Assembly: GCA_000827205.1 (NCBI GenBank)
Contig: KN832554.1
Coordinates: forward strand, 3,964,777 to 4,028,776
Direction: 5' to 3'
DNA: 64,000 nt
DNA from: Plicaturopsis crispa FD-325 SS-3
Lineage: Eukaryota; Basidiomycota; Agaricomycetes; Amylocorticiales; Amylocorticiaceae
A program made the translations under genes and the position numbers. The notes beneath the pieces are model-generated. The model did no database searches. It was not told the DNA's origin and saw nothing but the letters and a program-made list of their open reading frames with translations. Position 1 is the first letter of the stretch, and the number at the start of each line of letters is the position of its first letter. Positions 33,545-45,668 of this stretch are shown here, piece by piece.

Positions 33545-34728
33545 GGTGAGCGAGCTTTTGTGCCCCGGCGCTCCAGGATCGCGTAATAAAGCTGCGGCAA
33601 CGAGCGCTACAGTGGGCGAATTGGAAGTCTGTCCGGGACCAGAACGGCATAGAAGGCTACATTCCAGCTGTAGCACTGCGACAGCGTATCTGAAAGCCCA
33701 AGTTTGACCCCATGACACCGAGGGTGATAAGAAAGGTATGCATAAAGCGCTAGCTGTTATTCGGGTGCGTTCAAACGACTATAATGGATCCAATTTGGTT
33801 GGTTCCACTGTCAGTATCGTTCGGGAACAAAGACTATCATTATCAGCGCCAGAGGGAGATATGATTGACACAGACCTCAGATCGCGAAACATCGAAATCG
33901 AAATGCTCTCTGTAGAAGTTCATGAATTGTCTAGCGACGTTGCGAACGGGTGGCTATCATAATGAACGGCGTGTCCGCGGCCGGCATCGCGCGCGGGCGA
34001 CTGGGCGCAAGCTCCACGGTTCATTCGATAGCACTCTCACCTACTTCTCACGGAAGAATCGCACCTCGTGAATCCTTGCGGTCATGCGATTCGCGTGTAC
34101 AGACTAAAAAAAGTTGTATGGGCGCCCCAGTTGCTCAAAGTTCAGACAAAGTTGCCAGAGTGTTGCTAGCCGACTGCTGTGTTGGTGAATAAACGAGAGG
34201 GCCACCCGGTATTTGTGTTTGTATGGCTACAGCTTTCCTCCAACTTGCGTTCAACTTTCCCCTTCCTTCGTTCAAGTTGGAGCTTGAAGTCTAAGCGAAG
34301 CATTCTCTCAGTTCCTACTCTGCGGCGCAGGCTCTCAGAATGAAATCACGAAACATATTTCCCATGTTTTCTTTGCGCAAATCTGAAGGCGCGCTCAGGT
34401 TCGACGCTCGACGATCCCCAGCACGCGTTTTCCGCGAACGTCAGCGTGTCCTCGAGTCGGTCGACGCTTAAAAGCGTCCCTATAGCGGCTGTTTTGCACC
34501 CTGTGCGGATGTGAATCGGTGAGCTTATTGTCCGCGTTCTCTTCACGATTCACGAAATGGGGACTTGACAGCCAACGATAGGAATTTGCCTATTCGCGAA
34601 CGCGCGATTACATGCATTACAGAGTCGGGACTTTACATATAAAGAGTGGCGACCTCGTAAATGCAGCCCTCACTTTTCTCTCAGAAATTTTCCTCTGAAA
34701 GTGCACTATCAAGTGAATTTACAGTACT
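33545..34728. other. Divergent promoter region, DUF2235 gene and Ppo gene
   Basis: This 1.2-kb region separates two divergent genes. An imperfect inverted repeat lies at about 34232-34292 (CTCCAACTTG paired with CAAGTTGGAG). No protein-coding frame with features was found. Confidence 0.5.
34636..34645 (+). promoter_or_regulatory. TATA-like box upstream of the Ppo gene
   Basis: CATATAAAGA lies about 90 bp before the ATG at 34729. It is a reasonable TATA match for a fungal gene whose expression is likely to be regulated. Confidence 0.4.
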
Positions 34729-37700
34729 ATGACGCTCCTCGATACGCTCACAGGCTATGCAGAGGCCAACTACCTCTCCGAAAGGCCCCTTCCCACTGCG
34801 CCTGATGGGCACTACGACTCTCAAACCACGGCGGCATCTAATGCTGATGGGAGTCAAGCGCAGCACTCGCGCATCTATCAGCTCCTCGACGACGTTCGCT
34901 CTCAAACTCAACGGGTGAGTATTACGCGCCGTAGCCTTCGCCGACGCCTATAATTCCATTGCAGGGTCAACCGCTCCCTCTGACTCCAGGGAACATCGTA
35001 TGTCGATATCTCTCTAGCGCCTGCCATCATCTCTCACTCTATTGTCTAAAGGCCGCAATCAAGGACTTCCTCGAGAACCCCAAGGATGAGTTGAACGACC
35101 GCAAAAATCTCTTGTTTGTCCTCCGCTACCTCCTCCCAAACATTGTTTGACTCTCCGAACTAGCACGGCCATCCTCTCGATGATAGCAAAGCTGCCGCCC
35201 GGCCCTCTGGCCATACGCGACGCAATTCTCGATGGCAAGTACCGGTCGACCGTCCCTTCGGAGATGCTCAACGATGCCGTCATCGCTATGCTTTACGAAA
35301 GCCTGCCGCACCCCGTCACCAACCACGTCGGCGTTTCCTCCTTCCGCACTGCCGACGGCTCCGGAAACAACGGTATGTTGAGCTTGTCGTAATTTCGAAT
35401 CAGGCCTGACACACAGACGATATTAGTCCAAGGTATCGACTACGGTAAAGCTGGGAGTCCGTATGCGCGGAACGTGCAGAGCAAGCACGCCTTTCCACCA
35501 GCGTCACTGCCTGACACCGGCTTAGTATTTGACACGCTTCTGCGTGCACGCGACGTAAGTCTTGTTTTCGAAGTATGCCTTCGTCATCCCTATATATGCA
35601 TGTTCACAGCGCGTCGACCACCCCGGAGGCAACTCCGCTCTAACATTTGCTTTTGCCTCGTAAGTCAACGCCCCTCTATCTCTTTGAAATATAGACTTGA
35701 TATTCTACTCAGTCTCGTGACACACTCCATCTTCCGCACCGATCCCCACGACCACAACAAAAACAACACGTTAGCAACGCTCCACGCATGTCTTCCGCTC
35801 TTCATGGCCTTTAACACAACTAATCAACTAGCTCGAGCTACCTGGATCTCTCGCCTCTCTATGGCTGCAACCAAGAGGCCCAGAATGCAGTGCGCGACAA
35901 GGCCGGAGGACGGGGAATGCTCTACCCCGACACGTTCTCTGAGGAGCGGCTTCTCTTCCTCCCGCCGTCGTCCTCCGCGCTGCTGGTCATCTTCAGCAGG
36001 AACCACAACGTTCGTGGCATTCTTTGTAATGCTTCGCCGAGGCTAAACTCAATAACAGTATATTGCGTCCATGCTATTGAGCATCAACGAGCGTAAGCAG
36101 TGGACGAACCCGCCCCCCGCGGACGAGAAGGCGAAGGCGCTGCAGGATGAGCAGATCTTCCAGACCGCACGTCTCATCAAGTACGTCCGATTGGGTGCCA
36201 TGCATGCGTGCACCTGTACTTACTGCGAGTAATCTGGCAGCTGCGGCCACTTTATGAGCGCCATATTTGTACGGCGATTCGCGCCATCTCGCCACCTTCT
36301 CGCCATTAATGATCGTTTTTAGGGAGACTACGTGTCTGGCTTTCTCGGATTGGGGCGTGATGGCAATGTGCGAGGAACAATATTATCGTCCTGAGGACAA
36401 CAGGCAACTGACACATTCTTCCCAGGCATGGTCTATGAACCCTTTCGATGTGCATTCAGTCTCCCTTATTCTCCGTTTCATATCCTTACACAATCTTTTA
36501 GGCCATTAAAAAGGCAGGCCAGGTGGTAAACCGCGGTGAGGGCAACCACGTCTCTGTGGAGTTCAACATTCTGTACCGCTGGCATGCAGTTATCAGGTCA
36601 GCCTGACTTTTTGCCCAATGCTGACGCGCACTCACTTATTTTGTAGCGCCGAGGATGAGAAAGTGACAGAGAAGGTCATGTCAGATGCGTTCGGCGACAA
36701 GCCGCTGGACCAGGTGCGTAAGAGCTAAGGTTACGTTCAGCACTGCCTCTAATCAGTATTTTCAGCTCCGCCCTGAAGACTTCGGACCAGCGGCCGTGCG
36801 CGCCTTTAGCTCAGTCGAGCAGGACCCGAAGCTGCGTACCTTCTACGGGCTGAAGCGCGGTGCGATACCCTCTGCTCATAGTATGAAATGATATCTGAAT
36901 ATGTTCCAGGCCCCGACGGCAAGTTCAGCGATGCTGACCTAGCTAATGTGCTGCAGAACTCTACGGAGAGCATGGCCGGTGCGTACAGGGCGAGGGGGAC
37001 GCCTGTCGCCATGCGCGTCATCGACCTCATGGGTATGGAGCAAGCTAGGTAGATCTAGCCCGCTTGTCTGTGAATATCACTCACTGTTCTGCGAAGGAAA
37101 TGGGGCGTCTGCAGCATGCAGGAGTTCCGCCACTATCTTGGACTCAAGAGTACGCATGCATGTCCAGCTTCGACTCGTCGCATTTCTTATGGTCTCTCCC
37201 TGCGCAGAATTCGAGAGCTTCGAGGAGTGGAACTCGGACCCCGAAATCGCAGAGGCAGCGCGGAAGCTGTACGGCCACATCGACCACTTGGAGCTGTGGC
37301 CGGGTCTGCAGGCGGAAGAGGTCCGCACGCTCTTCTTCTTGTTCCTTCCTCAGCTAACGCCGCGTCGAAGACTATGCCTCTCGGCCCCGGAAGCGGCATC
37401 TGCTGCGGCTACACGATGACGCGTGCCATCCTCGCGTATGTGGCTCGTCTCGTACGACAGTGCGTTGCTAATCCCCCTCCAGCGACGCGATCAATCTCGT
37501 CCGCGGCGACCGCTTTTATACTACGGACTTTACGCGTACGCGACCTCCCCTACAGTTCCCTATCTGCTCACACTGATCATTGCCTGCTGCGTCTTCTAGC
37601 TGCCAACTTGACGTCCTGGGGATTCCAGGATGTAGCAAGGGACCCGCACAACGGGGCCTTTGGCGCTGAATGTACGCCGATTCTCTTCTATGCAGCGACC

Positions 37701-39912
37701 GCCCATATCTGAACAACGCGACGCAGTGCCCAAACTCCTGTTCAGGCATTTGCCTCTCCATTATCCGCCCAACTCTGTACGTGTTCCCGTCTCCATGTTG
37801 TCTGTTCCCTCATCCGTCTCCAGGTCTATGCGCTATTCCCGCTCTTCACCCCCGCGACCACCCGCAAGAACTTAACCAAACTCGGCATTGCGGACCAGTA
37901 CTCCTTTGACCGCCCAAAGGCCCGCTCGCCGATGAAATTCCTTACCACGTTCACCGGTATCCGCTATGTGTTCGACGACTCGACGAGATTCAAAGGCACG
38001 TACACCGACGATCTGAACATGCTTACCGGAGGGGTTGGGTATGTATCCTCAATATCCTTTCTCATCTCCCCCGTATATGATTTCCTCGCTCCAGGTACAT
38101 GTTAACGTATGAAGAAAAGGCTCAGTACGTGAAGTCCAGACTCGATGCAAACATGGCTCGCACTGACCAAACTATCTAGACACGACCTTAACCGCTCGCA
38201 GGTTTGGCTCGCGCGTCCGGTCAAGGATTTCATCACGCTTATCATGGCCCGCAGGTCCTACACGCTGTGTTCAGCTCCAAGAACAAAATGCAGGAATACT
38301 CTGCTTGGTATCGCGAAAAGACGGCGGCCTTGATCAAGGAGAGCTCCTATGAGTACGTTTTTTTCCTCCCATGCACCCCTTTACACATTTCCAACGCCCC
38401 GTCGCAGGTACTTCGGCAAGCCAGGTAAGTATGTGGACATCAATCGCAAGGTCATCAATCTTGTCTCCACGCACTGGGTGGCTGACCGCTTGGTACTGCC
38501 ATTTCCTCTGAGTCGTTGACGCATCGCTAACATCTTGCAGTGTGGGATTCCGCTGAAGACCAAGGAAAACCCCAAGGGTCTGCTGACGGAGCAAGAGGTC
38601 TGGGACCTGTTCGAGGCGCTCTACACGTTAGTGATGTTCGTCTTGCCCTTGTGATCTTAATGTTGACCTTGACTTGCAGCTGCACCTTCCACAACACCGA
38701 CCCCACCACGTGGTTCTCGCTGCGCTATGCTGGTAATAAAGCTTCCCACATCATCTGCGACCTCATCGCAAAGAGTCTGGACGAGCTCGCCCCGCCTGCT
38801 GCACCGGTGAGCTGGATAGTACATCGTAAGCACTAGGTGCTAATGTGAATGCCTTCTGCAGAACCCCATCGTAGGCATGTTCCGGGCTATTTCTCAAGCC
38901 GTGTATCCGCCAGAGCCTAAGCTTTGCTATGAATTCTTGTCGCCCCTACGCGAGTCTGGGGTCCCCAAAGAAGTCCTCGTTGCGCAGGTGCTTGGCCTTT
39001 GTGTCGGTAAGTCGCTGTGCCCGAGAAAATCCGACCCACCGACACTCATATGCATGTTGCACAGGCTCGTGTGGGAACGTTGCGCAGGGTAAGCATTTTG
39101 AAGCGAAGATTCTGCCACTCTCTCATAAATATTGTATCAGCGGTTTGCCAGGTCGTCGCCCTGTACCTTGACGACAAGTACGCGAAGGAACGCGCTATCA
39201 TCATTGAGCTGGTGAAGAAGAATGATCTCAAATCTAAGGCAACTTTGCAAGGATATGTACGGGAAGGCATGCGCCTCAATCCCCCAGTGAGTCGTGTGCA
39301 ATGGTGCTGCTTGCCACATTTTGCTTATATATTTTTCTTCCCAGTTCCCAGGACTTCTCCGTGATGCTGCAGTCGATGCTGTTATCCCTCAGGTGAGGCT
39401 CAAGTGACCAGTCGATGCTTTCGATACCAAATTATCTCAGGGTGGCTCTCTCCCTCCCCTCTCCGTGAAAGCGGGCGACCGCATCTATGCTTCGTACCAG
39501 AGCGCGCATATGAACCCTGCAGAGTTCCCGGACCCATACACAATCAACCCAGAGCGGCCTGCAGATCTTTATCATCTGCAGGCGCTGGGCTTCCACAACT
39601 GTCCTGGCGTGGACTTCGTCTCTGAGACGGTTGCCGAAGTGAGCCATTGTCATCTGCATCGCATCCCCTTCGCTCATGTCCCTGTTTTAGATGATGAAGG
39701 AGATCTTTAGCCTGAAGAACCTTCGTCTTGCGAAAGGGGTGAAGGTGTCCAACGGCGAAACAACCCGTACGTCGACCGGCTTGGTATGTTCCACTTCGTG
39801 CCCACGCTGTCTGGCAGCTCGCTTACATGTTTATGGCGATCAGTACTACATCACTGCGAACGGTACTCTCTCCTATTACCCGCAGTCGTTGATCGTCACG
39901 TACGATGTCTGA
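34729..39912 (+). CDS. Ppo-type linoleate dioxygenase fused to cytochrome P450 (psi-factor oxylipin synthase)
   Basis: This is a fusion enzyme of about 1,100 residues in many short exons. The N-terminal half is an animal-peroxidase-like heme dioxygenase. SLVTHSIFRTDP carries the distal His, SSYLDLSPLYG and FSRNHNYIA are typical of the family, and FNILYRWH holds the catalytic Tyr and proximal His. The C-terminal half is a P450 with WFSLRYAGNKASHIICDL. Its I-helix-like segment is VGSCGNVAQAVCQVV, the ExxR motif is in VREGMRLNPP, and the heme thiolate Cys is in ALGFHNCPGVDF. All key residues appear present in both halves. Family members oxidise linoleate or oleate to hydroperoxides and isomerise them to diols. 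The products act as oxylipin signals in sporulation. Product regiochemistry cannot be told from sequence. It stops at 39910-39912. Confidence 0.92.
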
Positions 39913-40456
39913 GCCTGACTCGTACATTGCTTGCGTACGCGCGCTGGTATACCACAGGTCCTCCTGTCATCGAACTCGATATTGTCATAATCTGACTCGC
40001 ATTTTCTTGCATCACGAACGATCTGTAAACTTGCGAGCGTCGCATACGCCCGACGGCCCTGTCTAGCTTATCCTGCTCCGAGTTCAGGTGCCGATGTAAT
40101 ACCCCATGCATGCTGCACGCGATCAAGCTGGAGTCCTTCTCCGCTTCTATACAGAATGGCGAGTACACCTGGCGTACCCCAATGCAACGCGATAACGAAA
40201 AGCCCGCATCAATTTACCAAGTCTTTACTGGTCATATTGCAGGTTTATGTGCAGCTAGATTACATGGTACCATGTTAGAGGTACCACTGATGTCGAGGTC
40301 GAAAGCATATTGAAGCCGCTGGGCGGAACGCCCCTATCCAGCATCGATGTTCTAAATACTTGACTTGTCCTTGCATTCGTCGCGTCCCAGACCTCTTTGC
40401 CAAATCCCCCACTGTCCGTACTAATTTCACAGCTGCAGCAGGTGAAAAAAAGCACG
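39913..40456. other. Intergenic Ppo-FUR1
   Basis: It holds the 3' UTR of the Ppo gene and the promoter of FUR1, both on the plus strand. No gene-like frame was seen. Confidence 0.5.
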
Positions 40457-41615
40457 ATGGCGACTACCATAACCGCGCCAACATCACAGAGCACCCCATC
40501 GGCGCTGCCACCCTCGGTGTTCACGCTGCCGCGCACTGCACAGCTCGAGGCCCTGTTCACAATCATCCGCGACAAGGACACGAATCGGGGCGATTTCCTG
40601 TTCTACTCGGACCGCATCATTCGTCTGCTCGTGGAGGAGGGGCTGAACCACCTTCCAGTACTGGCAAAAACGGTCGAAACGCCAACGGTGCGTTTATCTG
40701 CGTCGATCGGTTCACGCGTCGTACTAACGGTAGCGTCGTAGGGAAGCACATATCATGGGGTAGGCTTTGAAGGCAAGATTTGTGGCGTGTCAATTTTGCG
40801 CGCTGGTGAGGTATGCGTACCCTATTGCAGATCACGAGGGCGCACGACTAATGCTAGGGATTCTTTGATAACAGGCAATGGAGGTAGGGTTGCGGGAAGT
40901 ATGCAGAAGTGTCCGTATCGGCAAAATCCTGATCCAAAGAGTACGCCATTCAAGTTCTCTGCATACCCAGTGACGTGACTATAAAATGTATTTTCCAGGA
41001 CGAGGAAACAACACTGCCCAAGCTTTTCTACTCCAAGGTGGAATGAGCAGTGTCCATCATGCACATATGTGTGGTTGACCGTGCTCGCCATGCAGTTCCC
41101 TCAAGACATCGCGTCACGCTACGTGCTGCTTCTCGATCCCATGCTCGGTATGCCTGCATATTTCGTTTGAACCCACTCGTCGCGTGTCTGAAGTCGACTC
41201 TCTGAAGCGACGGGCGGGTCTGCTATGAAAGCAGTCGAAGTGCTCATCGAGCACGGCGTTCCCGAGGAACGCATCATCTTCATTAACCTTGTGCGTGCCC
41301 ACGACACCGTCCGAATGAGCCGATCGTGACCATACTTTATGACCCTCTTACCCACAGATCGCATCGCCCGAAGGTCTTCGGGCATTCTGCGGAAAGTACC
41401 CAGCCCTGCGAGTGGTACGTGACTTGACCTTGGTGCTGTCAGCATCCTGACCGAGTTGTCCCCTTGTAGATTACCGGGTGGATTGATGAGGGCTTGAACG
41501 AAAAGGCGTACATCATTCCTGGACTAGGGGACTTTGGCGAACGGAGGTAACAGCACAACTCTATCACTCCTGTGGCTTGCTGCCATCTCATTTGTATCTT
41601 AGGTATTGCTCTTAA
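40457..41615 (+). CDS. FUR1: Uracil phosphoribosyltransferase
   Basis: This cytosolic pyrimidine-salvage enzyme makes UMP from uracil and PRPP. The ATG is at 40457. Blocks in order are FTLPRTAQLEALFTIIRDK, FYSDRIIRLLVEEGLNHLP and GFEGKICGVSILRAGEAME, then [27 protein letters not shown]. The PRPP-binding loop is YVLLLDPMLATGGSAMKAVE and the uracil site is near AYIIPGLGDFGER. Introns fall inside VETPT/STYHG, AGE/AMEV, QRD/EETT, FYSK/FPQD, DPML/ATGG and others. The last intron leaves a final exon (41603-41615) coding only the terminal RYCS, which matches the yeast-type ending RYYCV. If that intron is retained, the stop would come directly after GERR, so the 3' end is slightly uncertain. Confidence 0.93.
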
Positions 41616-42085
41616 CGACATGGACACTTTTACAACGTGCGCACCAAGATGGCCATCGGATTTTGTCGGGTCTCTGCAATGTCAAGCACCCTCCGAGCTA
41701 TGGATTTTGCACTGGGCTGTTGTACGCTTTGTGTACAGCGGTGTATTGTATGTGTACCTGTACCATACGATATGTAGGGAACGCGTGCTTCTGGTACATA
41801 GATCTAATGAGATAAAACGCTCTTGTGACACCCCTCAGCGTGAGTGTCTACCGCCGGAGATATGAGGCCCAGGCCGAAAGCCCGAAACTCGAAGGCGCAA
41901 GTCAATTTTCGACGTCTAAACTCACCAGGACTTTACACACGGACGTCGAAGTCGTTCGTTTTCTGCATATTTGTGGGGCTCATCACTTCGCCTCTACTTC
42001 CACAGTCTCTACCTATAAATTAAAGTCATAAGCTATACGTTGCACCCTTTCCTATACCACGACCATCTTTTTTACTGCAAACGAC
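41616..42085. other. Intergenic FUR1-EMG1 with TATA-like box
   Basis: No gene was seen. CCTATAAATTA at 42012-42022 lies about 65-75 bp before the EMG1 ATG and is a plausible TATA element. Confidence 0.45.
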
Positions 42086-43587
42086 ATGTCTGCCGCCGTC
42101 CCAGCTCGCCGCCGCCGCCATTCAGGAGCAACAGCCCCACGGTTGCACCTCCTCACCTCAGACAAGGGTCTTGCGCCGTTTTCGCCCCCCGAGCGCCCAA
42201 AGTCAACACCAGCACACGCGCGCCCGCACCAGCGACGCAGGCAAAACCCAGAGTCGGAAGCGGAGGACGAAGCGGAAATGCAGATCGACCCCGACCACCA
42301 CCCAGACTCTCCAGCCTCTGCCTCCTCTGCCTCTTTTTCGGACTCGCCTCCACACAAAATGGTGCCAAAAAGTGAACAAGAGGACAGCCCAACGCCTCCA
42401 TCAGTACCCGCCGACCGGCCCACACGCCCCCTTCCTGCGTCGAAGTCGAGAAAAATGACTGCAAACGGCCCCACTTCGAACAACCCCATGCCGATTCCAG
42501 CGAACCCTTCGATGCTGCCTGTCCAGGCCCATGTGCCGCGAGGGGGCATCGCTTCTGGCCAACGGCGTCTTTTTGTCATCCTTGAGCAAGCGTGTCTCGA
42601 GGCATATCGGATTAGTGGCGGTTCGAAGGGCAAGGGCGGTCGAGGCGAGGGCGACGTGAAGTACACGTTGCTGAACTGCGATGATCATCAGGGCATTCTG
42701 GCGAAGACGGGGAGGGACATCGCGGACGCGAGGCCCGATATCACCCATCAGGTGAGTCTGTCGATGGCTCGTGTGTGCTCGACTATCGATTGACCGAGTG
42801 CTTTGTGGTGCTTTGCAGTGTCTTCTGACGCTTCTTGACTCGCCTCTCAACAAGGCTGGGCTCCTGCAGGTCTATATCCACACCGCAAAAGGCGTTCTCA
42901 TTGAGGTTAATCCTCATGTCAGGATACCACGGACGTTCAAGCGATTCAGTGGCTTGATGGGTACGTAAACTCTTTCGAACGTGTCGAGGTTGTGTGTCGA
43001 GTGTCTTGCTCGTGTTGCGATCCAAGCTTCGAGTCGAAGTCCTCGAGGGGTTTTCCGGTCGATGTGCTCATTCCGCTCTTATCTTTATCTAGTTCAACTC
43101 CTTCACAAGCTTTCTATTCGAGGTGTAAATGGCCCCGAGAAATTACTCAAAGTTATCAAAGTGAGCATCCCCTTGACGTGTGCATTGAGGCATGCTGACT
43201 GCCGTGCCACCAATAGAACCCTGTAACAGACCATCTACCCGCAAACACCATAAAACTTAGTACGTCTTTCATAACTCAATTTAGTGCGATTCTCACTCAT
43301 ACGGGTTGTGTAGCGTTGTCGGGTGATGCCCCGATAGTTCGACTCTCCCAGTATCTCCCCACACTACCCGAAACTCATTCTGTTGCTGTCTTCGTGGGTG
43401 CCATGGCACGCGGTAAAGACGACTTCGCCGATGGTTTTGTTGACGAAAAAATCGGCATTAGCGAATATCCTCTCAGCGCGTCTGTCGCCTGTGGCAAAGT
43501 AAGCAACTGTTTTTTGCACCGGGCACTCAACTAATTCTCGTTGTTCAGTTCTGCTGTGCCCTTGAGGAGATGTGGGACATTATCTAG
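42086..43587 (+). CDS. EMG1: rRNA small-subunit pseudouridine methyltransferase Nep1
   Basis: This SPOUT-family methyltransferase methylates N1 of a pseudouridine in 18S rRNA and is needed for 40S subunit assembly in the nucleolus. A low-complexity N-terminal extension of about 150 residues (Pro/Ser/Arg-rich) comes before the conserved domain. That domain has [92 protein letters not shown] and [17 protein letters not shown]. The SAM-binding knot part follows ([39 protein letters not shown]). It ends EEMWDII. Five introns separate these blocks. The start at 42086 is the first ATG; an internal start would remove the extension. Confidence 0.94.
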
Positions 43588-44020
43588 GCCGTCCACCCCA
43601 CGCCTTCACTCGTTCTCGGACTGTATTTTCTAACACATGTGCTTAAGCTCTCTCTGGCTGACCTGTTGACGACTGCAATATCCCTTATCCCCCCACCCCT
43701 GCATTTCAACCTGCGTCCTCGTTGGTTTCACGATGATGAATGTAACGCTAGTATGTAGACAAATCTCCTGTAACAGGGCCCGTTCGCAAGGATGGCGACT
43801 CAACTCGCCGTCCTGGGCCCTGGCTACCATAATTTGCGAATGGAATGGAAATTTTTATCAGTACTGGCTGTACTTTTTTCCCAGGGGGACGCGTTGGTCC
43901 GTATTTGGCGCACGCGATACGAGATGTGGTGCTCACTGCTTCCGCCACTGACATCAGTATACCGCCTGCAGCCACCATCACCTCTGTGCTGTCCTTTTCT
44001 CAATCTTGCTCTTGACCGCC
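43588..44020. other. Intergenic EMG1-SEC14
   Basis: No gene was seen in this 433-bp gap between two plus-strand genes. Confidence 0.5.
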
Positions 44021-45135
44021 ATGTCGTCTACCGAAGCTGCCAGCGCAAGCCCTCTACCAGAGGGAGTCACAGACCCCAACTACAAGCCGTTGCCTGGACG
44101 GCTTGGAAACCTATCGGTCCCCCAGCAGCATGCGCTTGAAACACTCAAGAAGGAGCTGCAGGACGAGGGCCATTTCGTCCCCGAACGCCACGACGATGCT
44201 ACTCTGCTCAGGTACGTTCCTTGTCGACTGCCCGATGCACTGTCCGAACGCGATGGACGTGATGGGCGAGTGCGGGGATGCGATTGCGGTTATGCTGATT
44301 GCACATCTATGCCTTCCTATCACTAGATTCCTGCGCGCGCGTAAATTTGACGTGCCTAAAGCAAAGGCGATGCTGCTCGCGGCGGAGCAGTGGAGGAAGG
44401 ACTTTGGCGTCGACGAGATCGTAAAGTGCGGATAACGAACCTTCTATATGTCATGCAGTCACTGACAGCTCACCGCAGGAGCTTCGACTTCAAAGAAAAG
44501 GCCCAGGTCGACAAGTACTATCCCCAGTACTACCACAAAATGGACAAGGTGCGTGCTACGACATCGCCTCGGAGATCGCGGCTCTGACTGCTTTCTTTAT
44601 GCAGGAGGGCCGGCCAATCTACATCGAGCAGCTCGGGAAACTCGACATCAAAGCACTCTACGGGCTGACCACCCAAGAGCGGCTCCTACAGCGCCTCGTC
44701 CTCGAGTACGAGCGATTCCTCACCGATCGCCTGCCCGCATGCTCCAAAACCGTCGGCCACCCCGTCGAGACATCCTGCACCATCCTCGACCTCTACAACG
44801 TCTCGCTCTCGAACTTTTACCGCGTGAAGGACTACGTGATGCAGGCGTCTAGCGTCGGGCAGGATCGCTACCCGGAGTGTATGGGCAAGTTCTACATCAT
44901 CAACGCACCGTGGGCGTTCTCCGCCGTGTGGAGCGTCATCAAGCCGTGGCTCGACGAGGTCACCGTGTCGAAGATCGATATCCTCGGCAGCGGGTACAAG
45001 GAGAAGCTCCTCCAGCAAATCTCCCCGGAGAATCTGCCCAAGGAGTTTGGTGGCACGTGCGCGTGTGAGGGCGGATGCTCGCTTGGCGACGTTGGGCCGT
45101 GGAACCCGAAGGACGAGGCGGGCAAGGCTGCTTAG
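44021..45135 (+). CDS. SEC14: Sec14-type phosphatidylinositol/phosphatidylcholine transfer protein
   Basis: This CRAL-TRIO lipid-exchange protein supports PI4P production and Golgi secretion. The ATG is at 44021. The N-terminal CRAL-TRIO-N part has [36 protein letters not shown] and [16 protein letters not shown]. The lipid-binding domain has [82 protein letters not shown] and [11 protein letters not shown]. It ends in a Gly/Ala/Lys-rich tail. Three introns lie at about 44213-44327, 44425-44480 and 44549-44604. Domain order, motifs and length of just under 300 aa fit canonical Sec14, not the larger multidomain relatives. Confidence 0.93.
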
Positions 45136-45668
45136 AGGGTGGGATAGAAGTCAGGCCTGAGCGGGATGCTCGGACGATCTTTCATGTGCTCTGGCGGTTA
45201 TCCTACTTGTACAGGTATACCTAATGGACTTACGCTTGGGCATCTTGACTGTTCCGCGCGATAACTTTTCCAGTGACCAAACTCAAGACCAAGAAAGCAG
45301 GTGTCATAATTATCGTGAGCATGTACTTTGGAATGTAGGATAGTACCAGTGTAGTCAGATGAATTATAGACAGGAAAGGTATTCGTGATTAGATGGGTAT
45401 GATACGAGCGACGGCGGTGTGTAGGAGCTCCCAACCGTGATTAGGTAGCAGAGGGATACTATGTGGCAAGGAATAAGTGCGTACGAGAGAGCCTGGTCTC
45501 GCTGAAAATATGAATGCGCAGAGAGCATATTCAGGCGGGGAGATACGGAGCATGGCTAGACGCATATTATGTAGTGCTGGTCTTTCACGGGGACCGGAGT
45601 ACGGTGTCTGGGAGAAAACGACGGCATGCTCATTAGCTCCATGCCACTAGAAATCCTGAATTCGTTTC
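45136..45668. other. Convergent 3' regions of SEC14 and an F-box gene
   Basis: This 533-bp gap lies between converging stop codons. No gene-like frame or repeat was recognised. Confidence 0.5.

Noticed and set aside
42052-42666. 204-codon minus-strand open frame
   Set aside because: Antisense to the low-complexity N-terminus of EMG1; its composition explains the open frame.
28068-45135. Secondary-metabolite or oxylipin gene cluster around the FAD oxidase and Ppo gene
   Set aside because: No synthase backbone gene is present, and the neighbours are housekeeping genes (FUR1, EMG1, SEC14) with mixed orientation.
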